In this document: one piece after another, positions 7,679-15,051 of the stretch
Layout: every line of letters begins with the position of its first letter
How positions within the stretch are numbered: the first letter of the stretch is position 1
Notes under the pieces: model-generated
Told to the model about the DNA's origin: nothing
The model's database searches: none
What the model saw: only the letters and a program-made list of their open reading frames with translations
DNA from: an uncultured Oscillibacter sp.
GTDB lineage: Bacteria; Bacillota; Clostridia; Oscillospirales; Oscillospiraceae
DNA length: 25,508 nucleotides
Direction: 5' to 3'
Assembly (NCBI GenBank): GCA_946494635.1
Contig: CAMMCS010000009.1
Location: 1-25,508, forward strand
Made by a program: the position numbers and the translations under genes

Positions 7679-8716
7679 TTACTCCACATCGTACTGGGTG
7701 GTATAGGTGATCTCGCCTGCAATGAGCTGTTCCGTCAGCTCCGCGATCTGGGTCTCCACTTCCTCGGAAACCCGGTCACGGAAGTCCGCCAGATAGACGG
7801 CTCCATTGGCCATGCTCAGGGGCATCTCGCCGCTCTTGACGCCGTTGGCGATCTCCGTGAGAACGTTCTTCATGGCGGCGCCGTAGTCAAAGATCACGCT
7901 GGTCAGCGTCACGTCCGGCGCCTGGTCGTACTAGTCCACGCCCTTGCCGATGACCCAGACCTGGTTGCCGGCCGCCAGGGCCTCCTCCGCGGCGGCGATG
8001 ACGCCGGTCATGCCCAGGTCCTGGAAGTGGACGATGACGTCCGCTCCGCTCTGGATCTGGCTGGCAGCGGCCTCCTTGGCCTTGAGGGGGTCGTTGAAGT
8101 CTCCGGTGAAGACCGTCAGCACCTCCACATCGGGGTCCACGGAGTGGGCGCCCTCCGCATAGGCGGTGGCGCAGGCCACATAGAGGGGGTTCTCCCGGCC
8201 GCCCACCACGCCGATGACCTTGGACTGGGTGGTTTGGGCCGCCAGCGCGCCGGCGGCGTAATAGGCGGATTCGCACTCGTTGGCGGCGAACCACACGTTG
8301 TCAAAGGTCTGATCCTCCGGCGTGGCGGCCAGGGTCACGAAGACGTTCTCCGGGAATTCCGGCGCGATCTCCATGACAGAGGCGCTGTGGAGGCCGCTCT
8401 GGGCCCAGACCACGTCATAGCCCGCGGCCACATAGTCGCGGATCGCCTTGGAAGCGTCGGTGGCGGCGTCGATGCCTTCCACATAGACGGCCTCTTCGAT
8501 GTAGGGCTCCTCCTGCACCGCCTGGACGCCCGCGTAGGAGAGGGTTCCGAAGGCGCCGTCGCTGATGGAGCCGGGGATCACGAACGCCACTCTGAGCTTC
8601 TGCGTCCCGTCCTCGGTGGTGTCGGAGGCGTCCCCGCTGTCCGAGGAGCCGCAGGCAGTGGCCAGCAGCAGGACCAGGCAGAGCGCCATGAATAGTGAAG
8701 TCAATCTTTTCAACAT
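7679..8716 (-). pseudogene. BMP-family nucleoside-binding lipoprotein, with one in-frame TAG
   Basis: The 346-codon frame matches basic membrane protein/Med-family lipoproteins (usually 330-360 aa), the extracytoplasmic receptors of NupOPQ-type importers. It opens with a lipoprotein signal peptide (positive MLKR, hydrophobic core, lipobox-like ATAC with Cys22), then LRVAFVIPGSISDGAFG and VWVIGKGVD. Codon 262 (7933-7931) is TAG, directly after KGVD and before YDQAPDVTLTSV. BMP proteins often have Gln at this point, which is one transition (CAG to TAG) away. The frame then continues to a normal TAA. Start 8716 is chosen over an ATG 15 nt earlier because it directly precedes MLKRL and has GGGGGA 8 nt upstream. 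Termination at the TAG would remove about a quarter of the receptor and probably inactivate it. Confidence 0.85.
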
Positions 8717-8884
8717 ATCTTTTTCCCCCATAAATTGATTACCGCCCGGCAGCCCGGTACGGCCCACATAGATCAAAAGCGTCTCATTCAGCTGGCCGCC
8801 TCTTCCCCCTCCTCTCATCCTATGGACAGCAGCTGCAGATCTCCAGCGCGGTGCTACACATTTGCGCCACTTTCCCAAAAGAAA

Positions 8885-8912
8885 ATTATCGTTCCAATTT
8901 CAAAATTGTCTA
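8885..8912 (-). promoter_or_regulatory. Putative promoter of the nucleoside-uptake/deaminase operon
   Basis: On the minus strand a -35 TAGACA (8912-8907) and a -10 GATAAT (8890-8885), each 5 of 6 to consensus, are separated by 16 bp. Transcription would begin near 8878, leaving a leader of about 160 nt before the lipoprotein start. No known purine riboswitch core was recognised in that leader. Confidence 0.5.
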
Positions 8913-8929
8913 CAATATACAATATACAA
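8906..8929. promoter_or_regulatory. Candidate GntR operator with tandem ACAATAT repeats
   Basis: TTGTCTACAA (8906-8915) has inverted TTGT/ACAA half-sites, the form often bound by FCD-type GntR proteins, and overlaps the predicted -35 box. It runs into a 7-nt direct repeat, ACAATAT twice and then ACAA (8912-8929). Binding here would repress the operon that encodes the second GntR protein. This is inferred from sequence form and position. Confidence 0.45.
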
Positions 8930-9262
8930 AAACAGGGAATACTTGTCAGGGACATGCAGCAAAAGTATCTCATCGAAATATGCCAAAATAACACATGGGC
9001 GTTCCATGCAAAACTGTATATTTCCTTTCAAATTGCGCTGTATTTTTGCTAAAGGCATTGCATTACGGCTCCATTTTTCAATCAAAAGTGGTTCAAACAG
9101 GATATCTTCCGCCGAATAATCCATTCAGCAGGAAACGCTTTCCTCTTTATTGAATTCCAAGGCGTTTCTCTTTATCTCCAGCAGTCCTGTTTGAACTTTT
9201 GTAAGAGATTTGCCAATAACATTGCCACATAACTCATCGCCTGTTGCGATCCTGCAATTACA
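8930..9262. other. AT-rich spacer without a convincing gene
   Basis: This stretch is clearly richer in A and T than its surroundings. On the minus strand it holds a 51-codon frame (9280-9125) that begins inside a terminator hairpin, and a 74-codon frame (9124-8900) that runs into the operon promoter. Neither has a ribosome site or recognisable homology. It may hold further upstream regulatory sequence or remnants of a lost gene. Confidence 0.5.
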
Positions 9263-9298
9263 GTAAAAGTTCCCTGCCATAAGGCAAGGAACTTTTAC
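9263..9298 (-). terminator. Hairpin terminator of the 11.3-9.3 kb minus-strand operon
   Basis: GTAAAAGTTCC.TGCC pairs with its complement (16 bp, one mismatch) around a 4-nt loop. On the minus strand the 3' arm ends in CTTTTAC. The stop codon of the small gene upstream lies at its 5' edge, so it closes that transcription unit. Confidence 0.65.
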
Positions 9299-9463
9299 CA
9301 GTTATATAGAGAAACAATCGTTTTTAAATTCTGCGCGGCGTCTGTCTTGAAGCTGATATCATAGATGGCGCCGCAGGGTTCCCCTTTTGAATCTATGAGA
9401 AACAAAATTCGACCGAACTGCGAAGGCCTCTTTCTCTTTCCTATTGGGTACTGGACGTTCCAT
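9295..9463 (-). pseudogene. Small protein of unknown function, apparently frameshifted
   Basis: ATG at 9463 overlaps the stop of the cysteine hydrolase gene (TGATG) and has GGAG 5 nt upstream, so it looks translationally coupled. The first frame gives MERPVPNRKEKEAFAVRS and then runs to a TGA at 9359. A second frame, reached by restoring one base near 9410, gives RILFLIDSKGEPCGAIYD followed by ISFKTDAAQNLKTIVSLYNW and ends in TAA exactly at the terminator. Together they would make a credible protein of about 56 aa. No family is recognised. The interpretation rests on the coupled start, the protein-like second frame and the terminator position. Confidence 0.4.
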
Positions 9464-9974
9464 CACGTCTCCAAGTCCGGCAGCACATCACCTTTTATGA
9501 TTTGTGGCTCGCCGATGTTCCGCTCCAGGACAGTAATCGCCGCAGCATGACTCTCCGGCCCACCATTGGACGCGCAGAAGTGGGTGAGCACGATGGGGCG
9601 GATCCCCCGTTCAAATAAATCCAAGGCTGTTTTCAGGACACAGCAATCTGTATCGATCCCCGCAATATATGCCTCTGTAACCCCGAGTTGGCTGAGAAGC
9701 TCCACTACCTGTCGGTGCAGGCGGAGTAGATGCTCTTCTCCGTCACATAGTCCGCGCTCTCTTGCACAAACGGGATCAGGTCCGTCTCCAGGCAAGCCGA
9801 GAGCCGCTTCCAATGCATGATCGAATCAAAGGGGCCTCCCCTGTTGACGAATCGCGTGGCGATAATGGGCCCGCCGCGAAAATCACCCACCAGCTTTTCA
9901 ATACGCGGAAGCACTTCATCCGTCTTTGGGGAGACGAAGCCGTTCCGGACGTCAATAACAAACCGGCATTTCAT
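9463..9974 (-). pseudogene. Isochorismatase-like cysteine hydrolase, frameshifted
   Basis: Two overlapping frames together give about 170 aa of a cysteine hydrolase of the isochorismatase/nicotinamidase superfamily. All three catalytic positions are visible: Asp8 in FVIDVRNGF, Lys80 in VTEKSIYSA, and the nucleophile in GIDTDCCVLKTA (about Cys112). The first frame stops at TAG (9707-9705) right after YSACTDR, and the second continues as QVVELLSQLGVTEAYIAG. Restoring one base near 9710-9715 joins them exactly. No slippery heptamer is seen, so programmed frameshifting is unlikely. The start at 9974 has GGAGG 9 nt upstream and follows the membrane-protein gene by 16 nt. Members of this fold hydrolyse amides such as nicotinamide, N-carbamoyl compounds or ureidoacrylate; the substrate here is unknown. 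Confidence 0.75.
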
Positions 9975-9990
9975 ATCAGGTTCCTCCGAT

Positions 9991-11116
9991 TCAATTCTTC
10001 CAAATCAGCAGCGCAATTCCCAGAAGTACCATCAGCGCATTGATCAGCGCCCCAGCGTGTGGAAAAATGCGGTTCCCGTATTCTGAAACTGTCGGTGCAA
10101 TCTCAATCACCGCGATGAGGAAAAGCAGCAGCTCACTGGACTGCCCCAGGCGTTTTTGGCGGATGCCTACCTCTAGCTGTTCCCGGTCCAGGAGGTAGCG
10201 AATTTTTCTCCGCAGGCGCTGGATATTATTCTCCAGTCCGCTGGTTGCTACAAGCCCCCGCTGAATTTCCAGAATCCGGGATGGCATACTGGAGTCGTCA
10301 AAATCTAGAAGCCGATCCTCAAGGATCTCCAGTTCGTAACTCTGCCGCTGGAGGTCAATGATCTCTCTTCTGGTGATCTTTGTAGGCATCCCAAGATTTC
10401 TGTCAAGACAGCAAATATAAAACCAATCGCACTGCAGTTGCACCTCCAGAGTGATATATTCTTCCCGGTCAGTGTCCTGAAGCTGCCCCGCCAAGACAAC
10501 AGCAGCCCAACTCATATATGTATTCAGATGGCGGTGCCGTTCATAATCCTGCAGCTCGCCGCCATTTTCCAGGCTGTTCAAAAACTTGGAAACATCAAAT
10601 CCAGATGCACTTGCCGACAGGTACCTGCTGGAATCCTCCAGATACAGCAGCGCAGGGTCCAGCAGTGCATACAGATTGCTTTTCAGCCATCCGGGAAACG
10701 ACTGGAAACCACCCCTCTCACTAGGGGCTTCCGAGAGCCTCACCCGCTGATACCGGCTTAGCCAAAATCCAGTCTCCGCGTGTGCTCCAGGAGAGTTTCC
10801 GGAATCTGCCTGAGATTCTTCTCCATCGCCGGCGATACCGAAGTACGCGCCGAAGCTGGCCCACGGCAGCACTGCCCAGCGGGAGGCTGCCAGGATCGTG
10901 ACCATCTTCAGGATGGCTCCCCCTCTGGGATGTGGCTGTGGAGCTGCTCCAGCAGCTCCGTTGGTATCTCCGGCTCCTCACGCCGGGGCACGCTCCAAAG
11001 CCCGGGCCAAAAAGTTGTCAAACCCAAGCCATATTGCCTCTTAGTGGTGGGGAGCGCAGAGATATCTATATCCGTATCATCTTGTCCCGCCACGCTTGAT
11101 CAATCCCTTTCTTCAT
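9991..11116 (-). pseudogene. Coiled-coil protein with two C-terminal membrane segments, frameshifted, function unknown
   Basis: The main frame (10905-9991, 304 codons) encodes a protein with a long helical central region rich in Arg, Glu and Leu (LQRQSYELEILEDRLLDFDD; LENNIQRLRRKIRYLLDREQ) and two C-terminal membrane segments (ELLLFLIAVIEIAPTV and GALINALMVLLGIALLIW). A 61-codon frame upstream ends as HIPEGEPS at a run of five C on the plus strand (10919-10923). One extra base there would join it in frame as HIPEGGAILKMVTILAAS. Further upstream, ATG at 11116 has GGAGGAG 9 nt before it and reads MKKGIDQAWRD; a second missing base near 11085 would join that too. Restored length is about 375 aa. 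No family is recognised. An alternative is two separate genes with a GTG start near 11093. Confidence 0.5.
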
Positions 11117-11307
11117 GGCGGCGCACTCCTCCCAAGCGCTGACAGATACCTCTCCGGGTGTCCCCCCTCGCCACCCGACATGCCTGAGAAACCACCCTCT
11201 GCTGTTTTTCCCTCCATAACATCAGGAAACTCCGGAGGGGATTCTCTGAAAGCACTGCTGGCCTGCCGCCTCTCCTGTGGTGTGTCTATTTTGCTGTGCG
11301 GACGCAT
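11113..11307 (-). CDS. Short ORF of unknown function, coupled to the downstream gene
   Basis: A 64-codon frame ending in ATGA, so its stop overlaps the ATG of the following membrane-protein gene, and the GGAGGAG serving that ATG lies inside its 3' end. The product is hydrophilic and rich in Gly, Glu and Pro (GGFSGMSGGEGGHPERYLSA). No Shine-Dalgarno precedes its own ATG, and the frame is closed by TGA 21 nt upstream. It may be a real small protein or the C-terminal remnant of a larger one. Between it and the LacI-type gene (11308-11410) nothing else is seen. Confidence 0.3.
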   Translation of the reverse strand: MRPHSKIDTPQERRQASSAFRESPPEFPDVMEGKTAEGGFSGMSGGEGGHPERYLSALGRSAPP

Positions 11308-11410
11308 AGCAAGCTGAGCACCGGAGTGAGATGGTCAATCGCGACCTTCGGCCAGCCGAAGTTCTCGGGATATCGAATGGAAAACCGCCTGGAGACAACG
11401 ACACACGCGG

Positions 11411-13642
11411 CTAGATGTCAGGGCCTTTTGCTAACAACTCTGTATACCCTCTGTTCTCCCACGGCAGGAAATAGTGGTCGCACTCTGCCTGGGCCTGGCG
11501 GAGAGCCTCTTCCGGGGAGCAGATGCCCAGAACCGCCCGCTGGATGTGGGAGGCCAGGATCGTCTCCAGCTTCAGCTCGCTGAAATTGCTGTAATAGGTG
11601 CTGTCCCGGCGGCGCTGGGCGTAGGGAAAGCTCTTTCTCGCCGTGGAGAGCCATGGGTACTGCTCATTGATGTCCCGGTTGGAATATGCTGACCGACAGG
11701 GGGAAAGTCCCCCCAGCATCGTGAACACCGGCGCAACCATGTCCGCATACAGCCATTCCAAAAAAGCGCATGCAGTTTCCGGACACGCGCAGTCCCGGGT
11801 GATGCCAATAACTCCGCCGCCCAGCAGGGGCCTGCTCCCGGGAACCGGAGCAAAGCCGAGCTTACCGGCGATCTGCGACATCTGGGAATTCAAGATGTGG
11901 GAGGCGTAGTTGATGAATACGACCGTCATTGCTGCTGAGCCGTCAGCAAACCCCTCCAGAGCGTTTTTCCAGAAGTCATAGACTGTCCGATCCGAATAGG
12001 AGTAGGTCTCCCGGTAGTTTTCAAGCGCCCGCAATGCCTCCGGCGTGTCCAGCGTGATCCGGCCCTGGCCGTCTAAAAGTCCCCCATTTTCCCCAAAGAG
12101 CCGCGGCATAAATTCGCTGGGGCTCACCACCACATTGCCGATGGCCACTGTGGAGCCATATTGGGTTGGGGAGGCCGAGTGCTCACTTCTAGTGAAGAAG
12201 GAGGCAATGCGGTTGTACTCCGCAAAGGTCCGGGGCACCACGAGATCTTCCCGGAAGGTTTCAAAATACATCCGCTTGTAAGTGGGGTCCTCAAACAGAT
12301 CCCTCCGATAAAACAGCAGTTGGACGCTGGGGTCATAAGGCACACAGCAACGGATGCCATGGGCGGCAATGAAGTTCTGCCCCAACTCCGGAATTGTGCG
12401 GGAAAGCAGCTGATCCCAGTCGAAGGGAATTTCGGCTAGGGGTTGGTAGAGGGACTCTCCCAGCTCGTCCAGCCAAGCCACATCCATGCGTATCAGATCA
12501 TACCGGCTTCTGGCGGGAGACTGGATCACGTCGTACACATCCCGCAGAGAGGGGAGAACCGCCATCTCCAGCCGGATGCCAGTGGACTTCTCCAAATGTG
12601 GAAGCAGGCGGTTCAGGGCAGATGTGGAGGGCGAGGCCATGGTCAACATCCGCAGGGTTTTCTCCCGCAGACTGACCTGAGGCACCGGAAGGCGGCGGAA
12701 ACCGTCATTTTCCATCCGAAGTTTCCCTGGAAGAGGCTTGCCCTGTTCCAGACGCGCCAGCAACCGCTTTGTAATTTTGTGGGCCAGCCGCTTATAGTCC
12801 AGTTCATAAACCGCGGCCTCCGGGTCCGTTACAGCCGCCTTTGTGGCCAAGGTGATAAAATGCGGCTGGGGCGTCTGGCTGGAGTAGGCCCAGGCCGCCC
12901 GCACCGCCTCCTCTCTGCGGCGGTCCGAGCAGACAATGTAATCATACCTCTGGTCACTGTCAAAGAACTCAAACGCCCGCAGGCCGATCTGGTAATTGCG
13001 GCAGCTCAGGAATTTCATATGGGCCTGATTCCGGCTTCGGGAGCGGAAGCCGCGGAGAAAAAGCGCGGCATCCGGCAGTTCTCCGGCCTCGGTAAAGACA
13101 CCGACACGATCTGCACCCTGGAGCTGGATATAAGCGGCCATCTCCCTGCCTGCCTGCTCCGGGTCAAATCCTGCATACATCACGTCCGGCTGTTCGGGGC
13201 CGTCCCACTGCAAAAAGACCAGCGGCAGATCCGGGGCCTCAGCCCGGTAGTGAGAGAGCGCATCCGTCAGACAGGTGCTGGTGATGATGGCGCTGACGCG
13301 GGCGTTCAGTGCCTCTGTCAGCATGGCCTGCTCACTGCTCTCTATGGAACGGGTGGAGTAGAGCTGCACAGAGTATCCCCGCTGGGTAAACTCGCTTTGG
13401 AACACCTCATACATAGCTGCCCAATGTGTATATTCGATTCCCGGCAGCAGCACGGCGATGGCGTGATCCTTTCCAAGCCGCAGGCTCTGAGCCTTGGTAT
13501 TGACCTTATAGCCCAGCTTTTCCGCTGCCTGCCAGACAAGCCGTATCTTTTCCACACTGACATTTCCGCGGCCATTGATGACATTGGAGACCGTTCCGTG
13601 GGAGACGCCGGCTTCCCGTGCGATATCTTTGATAGTGGGCAT
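11411..13642 (-). CDS. LacI-type regulator fused to an extracellular-solute-binding-protein-like domain
   Basis: A 743-aa single frame, about twice the length of a LacI regulator (330-350 aa). Residues 1-50 are a LacI HTH (IKDIAREAGVSHGTVSNVIN with the hinge-side KLGYKVN). Residues 60-320 look like the LacI/periplasmic-binding effector domain. From about 328 to the end the sequence resembles family-1 extracellular solute-binding proteins (LRMLTMASPSTSALNRLLPH, then VPYDPSVQLLFYRRDLFEDP, FINYASHILNSQM and ECDHYFLPWENRGYTELLA). There is no signal peptide, so the binding-protein domain acts in the cytoplasm, presumably as a second ligand sensor. AAGGAGGT precedes ATG 13642. It diverges from an ABC importer operon, which it most likely controls. 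The stop is TAG. Confidence 0.88.
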   Translation of the reverse strand: MPTIKDIAREAGVSHGTVSNVINGRGNVSVEKIRLVWQAAEKLGYKVNTKAQSLRLGKDHAIAVLLPGIEYTHWAAMYEVFQSEFTQRGYSVQLYSTRSIESSEQAMLTEALNARVSAIITSTCLTDALSHYRAEAPDLPLVFLQWDGPEQPDVMYAGFDPEQAGREMAAYIQLQGADRVGVFTEAGELPDAALFLRGFRSRSRNQAHMKFLSCRNYQIGLRAFEFFDSDQRYDYIVCSDRRREEAVRAAWAYSSQTPQPHFITLATKAAVTDPEAAVYELDYKRLAHKITKRLLARLEQGKPLPGKLRMENDGFRRLPVPQVSLREKTLRMLTMASPSTSALNRLLPHLEKSTGIRLEMAVLPSLRDVYDVIQSPARSRYDLIRMDVAWLDELGESLYQPLAEIPFDWDQLLSRTIPELGQNFIAAHGIRCCVPYDPSVQLLFYRRDLFEDPTYKRMYFETFREDLVVPRTFAEYNRIASFFTRSEHSASPTQYGSTVAIGNVVVSPSEFMPRLFGENGGLLDGQGRITLDTPEALRALENYRETYSYSDRTVYDFWKNALEGFADGSAAMTVVFINYASHILNSQMSQIAGKLGFAPVPGSRPLLGGGVIGITRDCACPETACAFLEWLYADMVAPVFTMLGGLSPCRSAYSNRDINEQYPWLSTARKSFPYAQRRRDSTYYSNFSELKLETILASHIQRAVLGICSPEEALRQAQAECDHYFLPWENRGYTELLAKGPDI

Positions 13643-13666
13643 ACCGCCACCTCCTTTTCCGATACT

Positions 13667-13695
13667 ATTTTACTATGGACTTCAAAAATTGACAA
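13667..13695 (-). promoter_or_regulatory. Promoter of the LacI-type fusion regulator gene
   Basis: On the minus strand TTGTCA (13695-13690) and TAAAAT (13672-13667), each 5 of 6 to consensus, are spaced by 17 bp. The start codon lies 25 nt downstream of the -10 box. Confidence 0.6.
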
Positions 13696-13804
13696 CCCAA
13701 ATATTCTATGCCAGAAAAAAGTGAATATACACAAAATTTCAATATGATAACTATACATTTTATTGAAATTATCGAAAATGGCCATGATAATCCAGCAAAA
13801 GAAA

Positions 13805-13832
13805 TTGACACGTTCCAATTTTGTGATATGAT
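13805..13832 (+). promoter_or_regulatory. Promoter of the ABC importer operon
   Basis: A consensus -35 TTGACA (13805-13810) and a -10 TATGAT (13827-13832) are spaced by 16 bp and lead to the binding-protein gene at 13894. The -10 overlaps the third of three ATGATAA copies in this divergent region (13744, 13784, 13828), and an inverted pair ATTATC/GATAAT lies at 13768-13791. Any of these could be regulator contacts. Confidence 0.65.
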
Positions 13833-13893
13833 AAGATCAGAAGACCCGTAGGAGCACAATTATAAGGAATTGCATGAAAAGGAGATGTCATCT

Positions 13894-14964
13894 ATGAAGA
13901 AGTTCCTCAGCCTAGCACTTTCCGTACTGATGCTTCTGTCGCTGCTGGCCGGCTGCGGAGGGGATTCCTCTACAGATGAGGGGACCCAGCAGAGCGGAGG
14001 CGGCGAAACGGCGGAGACCGGCGGAAAGCTGGTCGTGTATTCCGCTCTGAATGAGGACAACACCATTGCGATGGCGGAGCAGTTCGAACAAGATACCGGT
14101 ATTGAGATCGAGTACATCTCCCTTGGCGGCGGCGACGCCGTGGCCCGCGTCCAGGCAGAAATGGATAACCCCCAGGCGGATTTCCTGGTGGGCGGCTCTG
14201 TGGACCTGTATGGCTCACTGGCGGATGCCGGGGCGCTGCTGGAATACGACTCTCCCAACAACGACGACCTGGACGCGCGCTTCAATGACCCCAACCATCT
14301 CTGGCAGGGCTGGTACATGGGGGTTTTGAGCATCATCATCAACGAGGAGCGGTTCCAGGAGGAGCTGGCCACCCAGGGCCTGGCGGAGCCCACCACCTGG
14401 GACGACCTGCTGGACCCCGCCTATGACGATGTGTTCGTCTGGGCCAATCCCACCACTGCCGGCGGCGCCTATATCGCCACCGCCTGCCAGATCTTCCGCC
14501 TGGGCGAGGACGCTGCCTGGGACTATCTGAAGGCGCTGGATCAGAACGTCCATCACTATTATCAGGGCGCCGGAGACGTCATCAGCCCCGTGGCAACCGG
14601 CGAGTTCATCGCCTCCATCGCCTGGGCCCATGACAGCTTCAAGACCCAGCAGGAGGGCTATCCTCTCAAGCTTATCATTCCGGAACAGACCGCCTATGAG
14701 ATCGGCGGCGCGGCCATCATCAACGGCGGCCCCAACACGGAGAACGCCAAGGTCTTTATGGACTGGCTGCTGACCAAGGAGGCCCAGGAGCTGAATGTGG
14801 AATCCTCCTACCGCTATCCCGTCCGCACGGACGTGGCCGCGCCCGAGGGCCTGCCGGCGCTGGAGGACGTGGATCTGGTGGACTACGACCGGGATCAGGC
14901 CACCGCGATGCGGGAGTCTGTCCTTGAGAAGTTTGAGGCAGAAATTATGGCAAACCGCACCTAA
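13894..14964 (+). CDS. ABC importer solute-binding lipoprotein, iron(III)/AfuA-like family
   Basis: A 356-aa extracytoplasmic receptor. The signal peptide ends in lipobox LAGC (Cys21), followed by a Gly/Ser/Thr-rich linker and the mature domain starting at KLVVYSALNEDNTIAMAEQF. This opening, with VGGSVDLYGSLADAGALLEY and the central HHYYQGAGDVISPVATGEF, matches the FbpA/AfuA-type family-1 binding proteins that serve iron(III), phosphonate or phosphorylated organic ligands. The adjacent tyrosines in HHYYQG recall iron-binding members, but this does not settle the ligand. ATG 13894 is chosen because AAGGAG lies 9 nt upstream; ATG 13885 touches the ribosome site. It is the first gene of the operon and is followed by a strong hairpin that should leave it more abundant than the permease. 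Confidence 0.92.
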   Translation: MKKFLSLALSVLMLLSLLAGCGGDSSTDEGTQQSGGGETAETGGKLVVYSALNEDNTIAMAEQFEQDTGIEIEYISLGGGDAVARVQAEMDNPQADFLVGGSVDLYGSLADAGALLEYDSPNNDDLDARFNDPNHLWQGWYMGVLSIIINEERFQEELATQGLAEPTTWDDLLDPAYDDVFVWANPTTAGGAYIATACQIFRLGEDAAWDYLKALDQNVHHYYQGAGDVISPVATGEFIASIAWAHDSFKTQQEGYPLKLIIPEQTAYEIGGAAIINGGPNTENAKVFMDWLLTKEAQELNVESSYRYPVRTDVAAPEGLPALEDVDLVDYDRDQATAMRESVLEKFEAEIMANRT

Positions 14965-14975
14965 CCGGTAGCAGG

Positions 14976-15014
14976 AAAGTGCCTGCCTGCCCTTGCGGGC
15001 AGGCAGGCACTTTT
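14976..15014 (+). terminator. Intercistronic terminator/attenuator between binding protein and permease
   Basis: A perfect stem (AAAGTGCCTGCCTGCCC with its complement) around a 4-nt loop ends in TTTT, 12 nt after the binding-protein stop and about 38 nt before the permease start. No new promoter is seen after it, so the downstream genes probably depend on read-through. Confidence 0.8.
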
Positions 15015-15051
15015 GCAATTTGCAACCACGGAGCTGGAAGGAGGAGTCGCT

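Noticed and set aside
6770..7933. Pyrrolysine as the meaning of the two TAG codons
   Set aside because: Neither gene belongs to the methylamine methyltransferases in which pyrrolysine is functional, and TAG also ends several genes here. No pyl genes are in the window.
8717..8884. Purine riboswitch in the leader of the nucleoside operon
   Set aside because: The leader is long enough and the context is right, but the conserved core of purine-type riboswitches could not be found.
8900..9124. 74-codon minus-strand frame beginning MDYSAEDILFEPLLIEKW
   Set aside because: The LFEPL start faintly recalls flavin oxidoreductases of the Old Yellow Enzyme family, but nothing else matches, no ribosome site is present and the frame runs into the operon promoter.
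9125..9280. 51-codon minus-strand frame containing GKSLTKVQTGLLEIKRNALE
   Set aside because: Protein-like composition, but its only ATG is inside the terminator hairpin and has no Shine-Dalgarno; kept only as a possible remnant.
9705..9720. Programmed ribosomal frameshift in the cysteine hydrolase
   Set aside because: The junction has no slippery heptamer and no convincing downstream stem-loop; a simple one-base loss explains it better.
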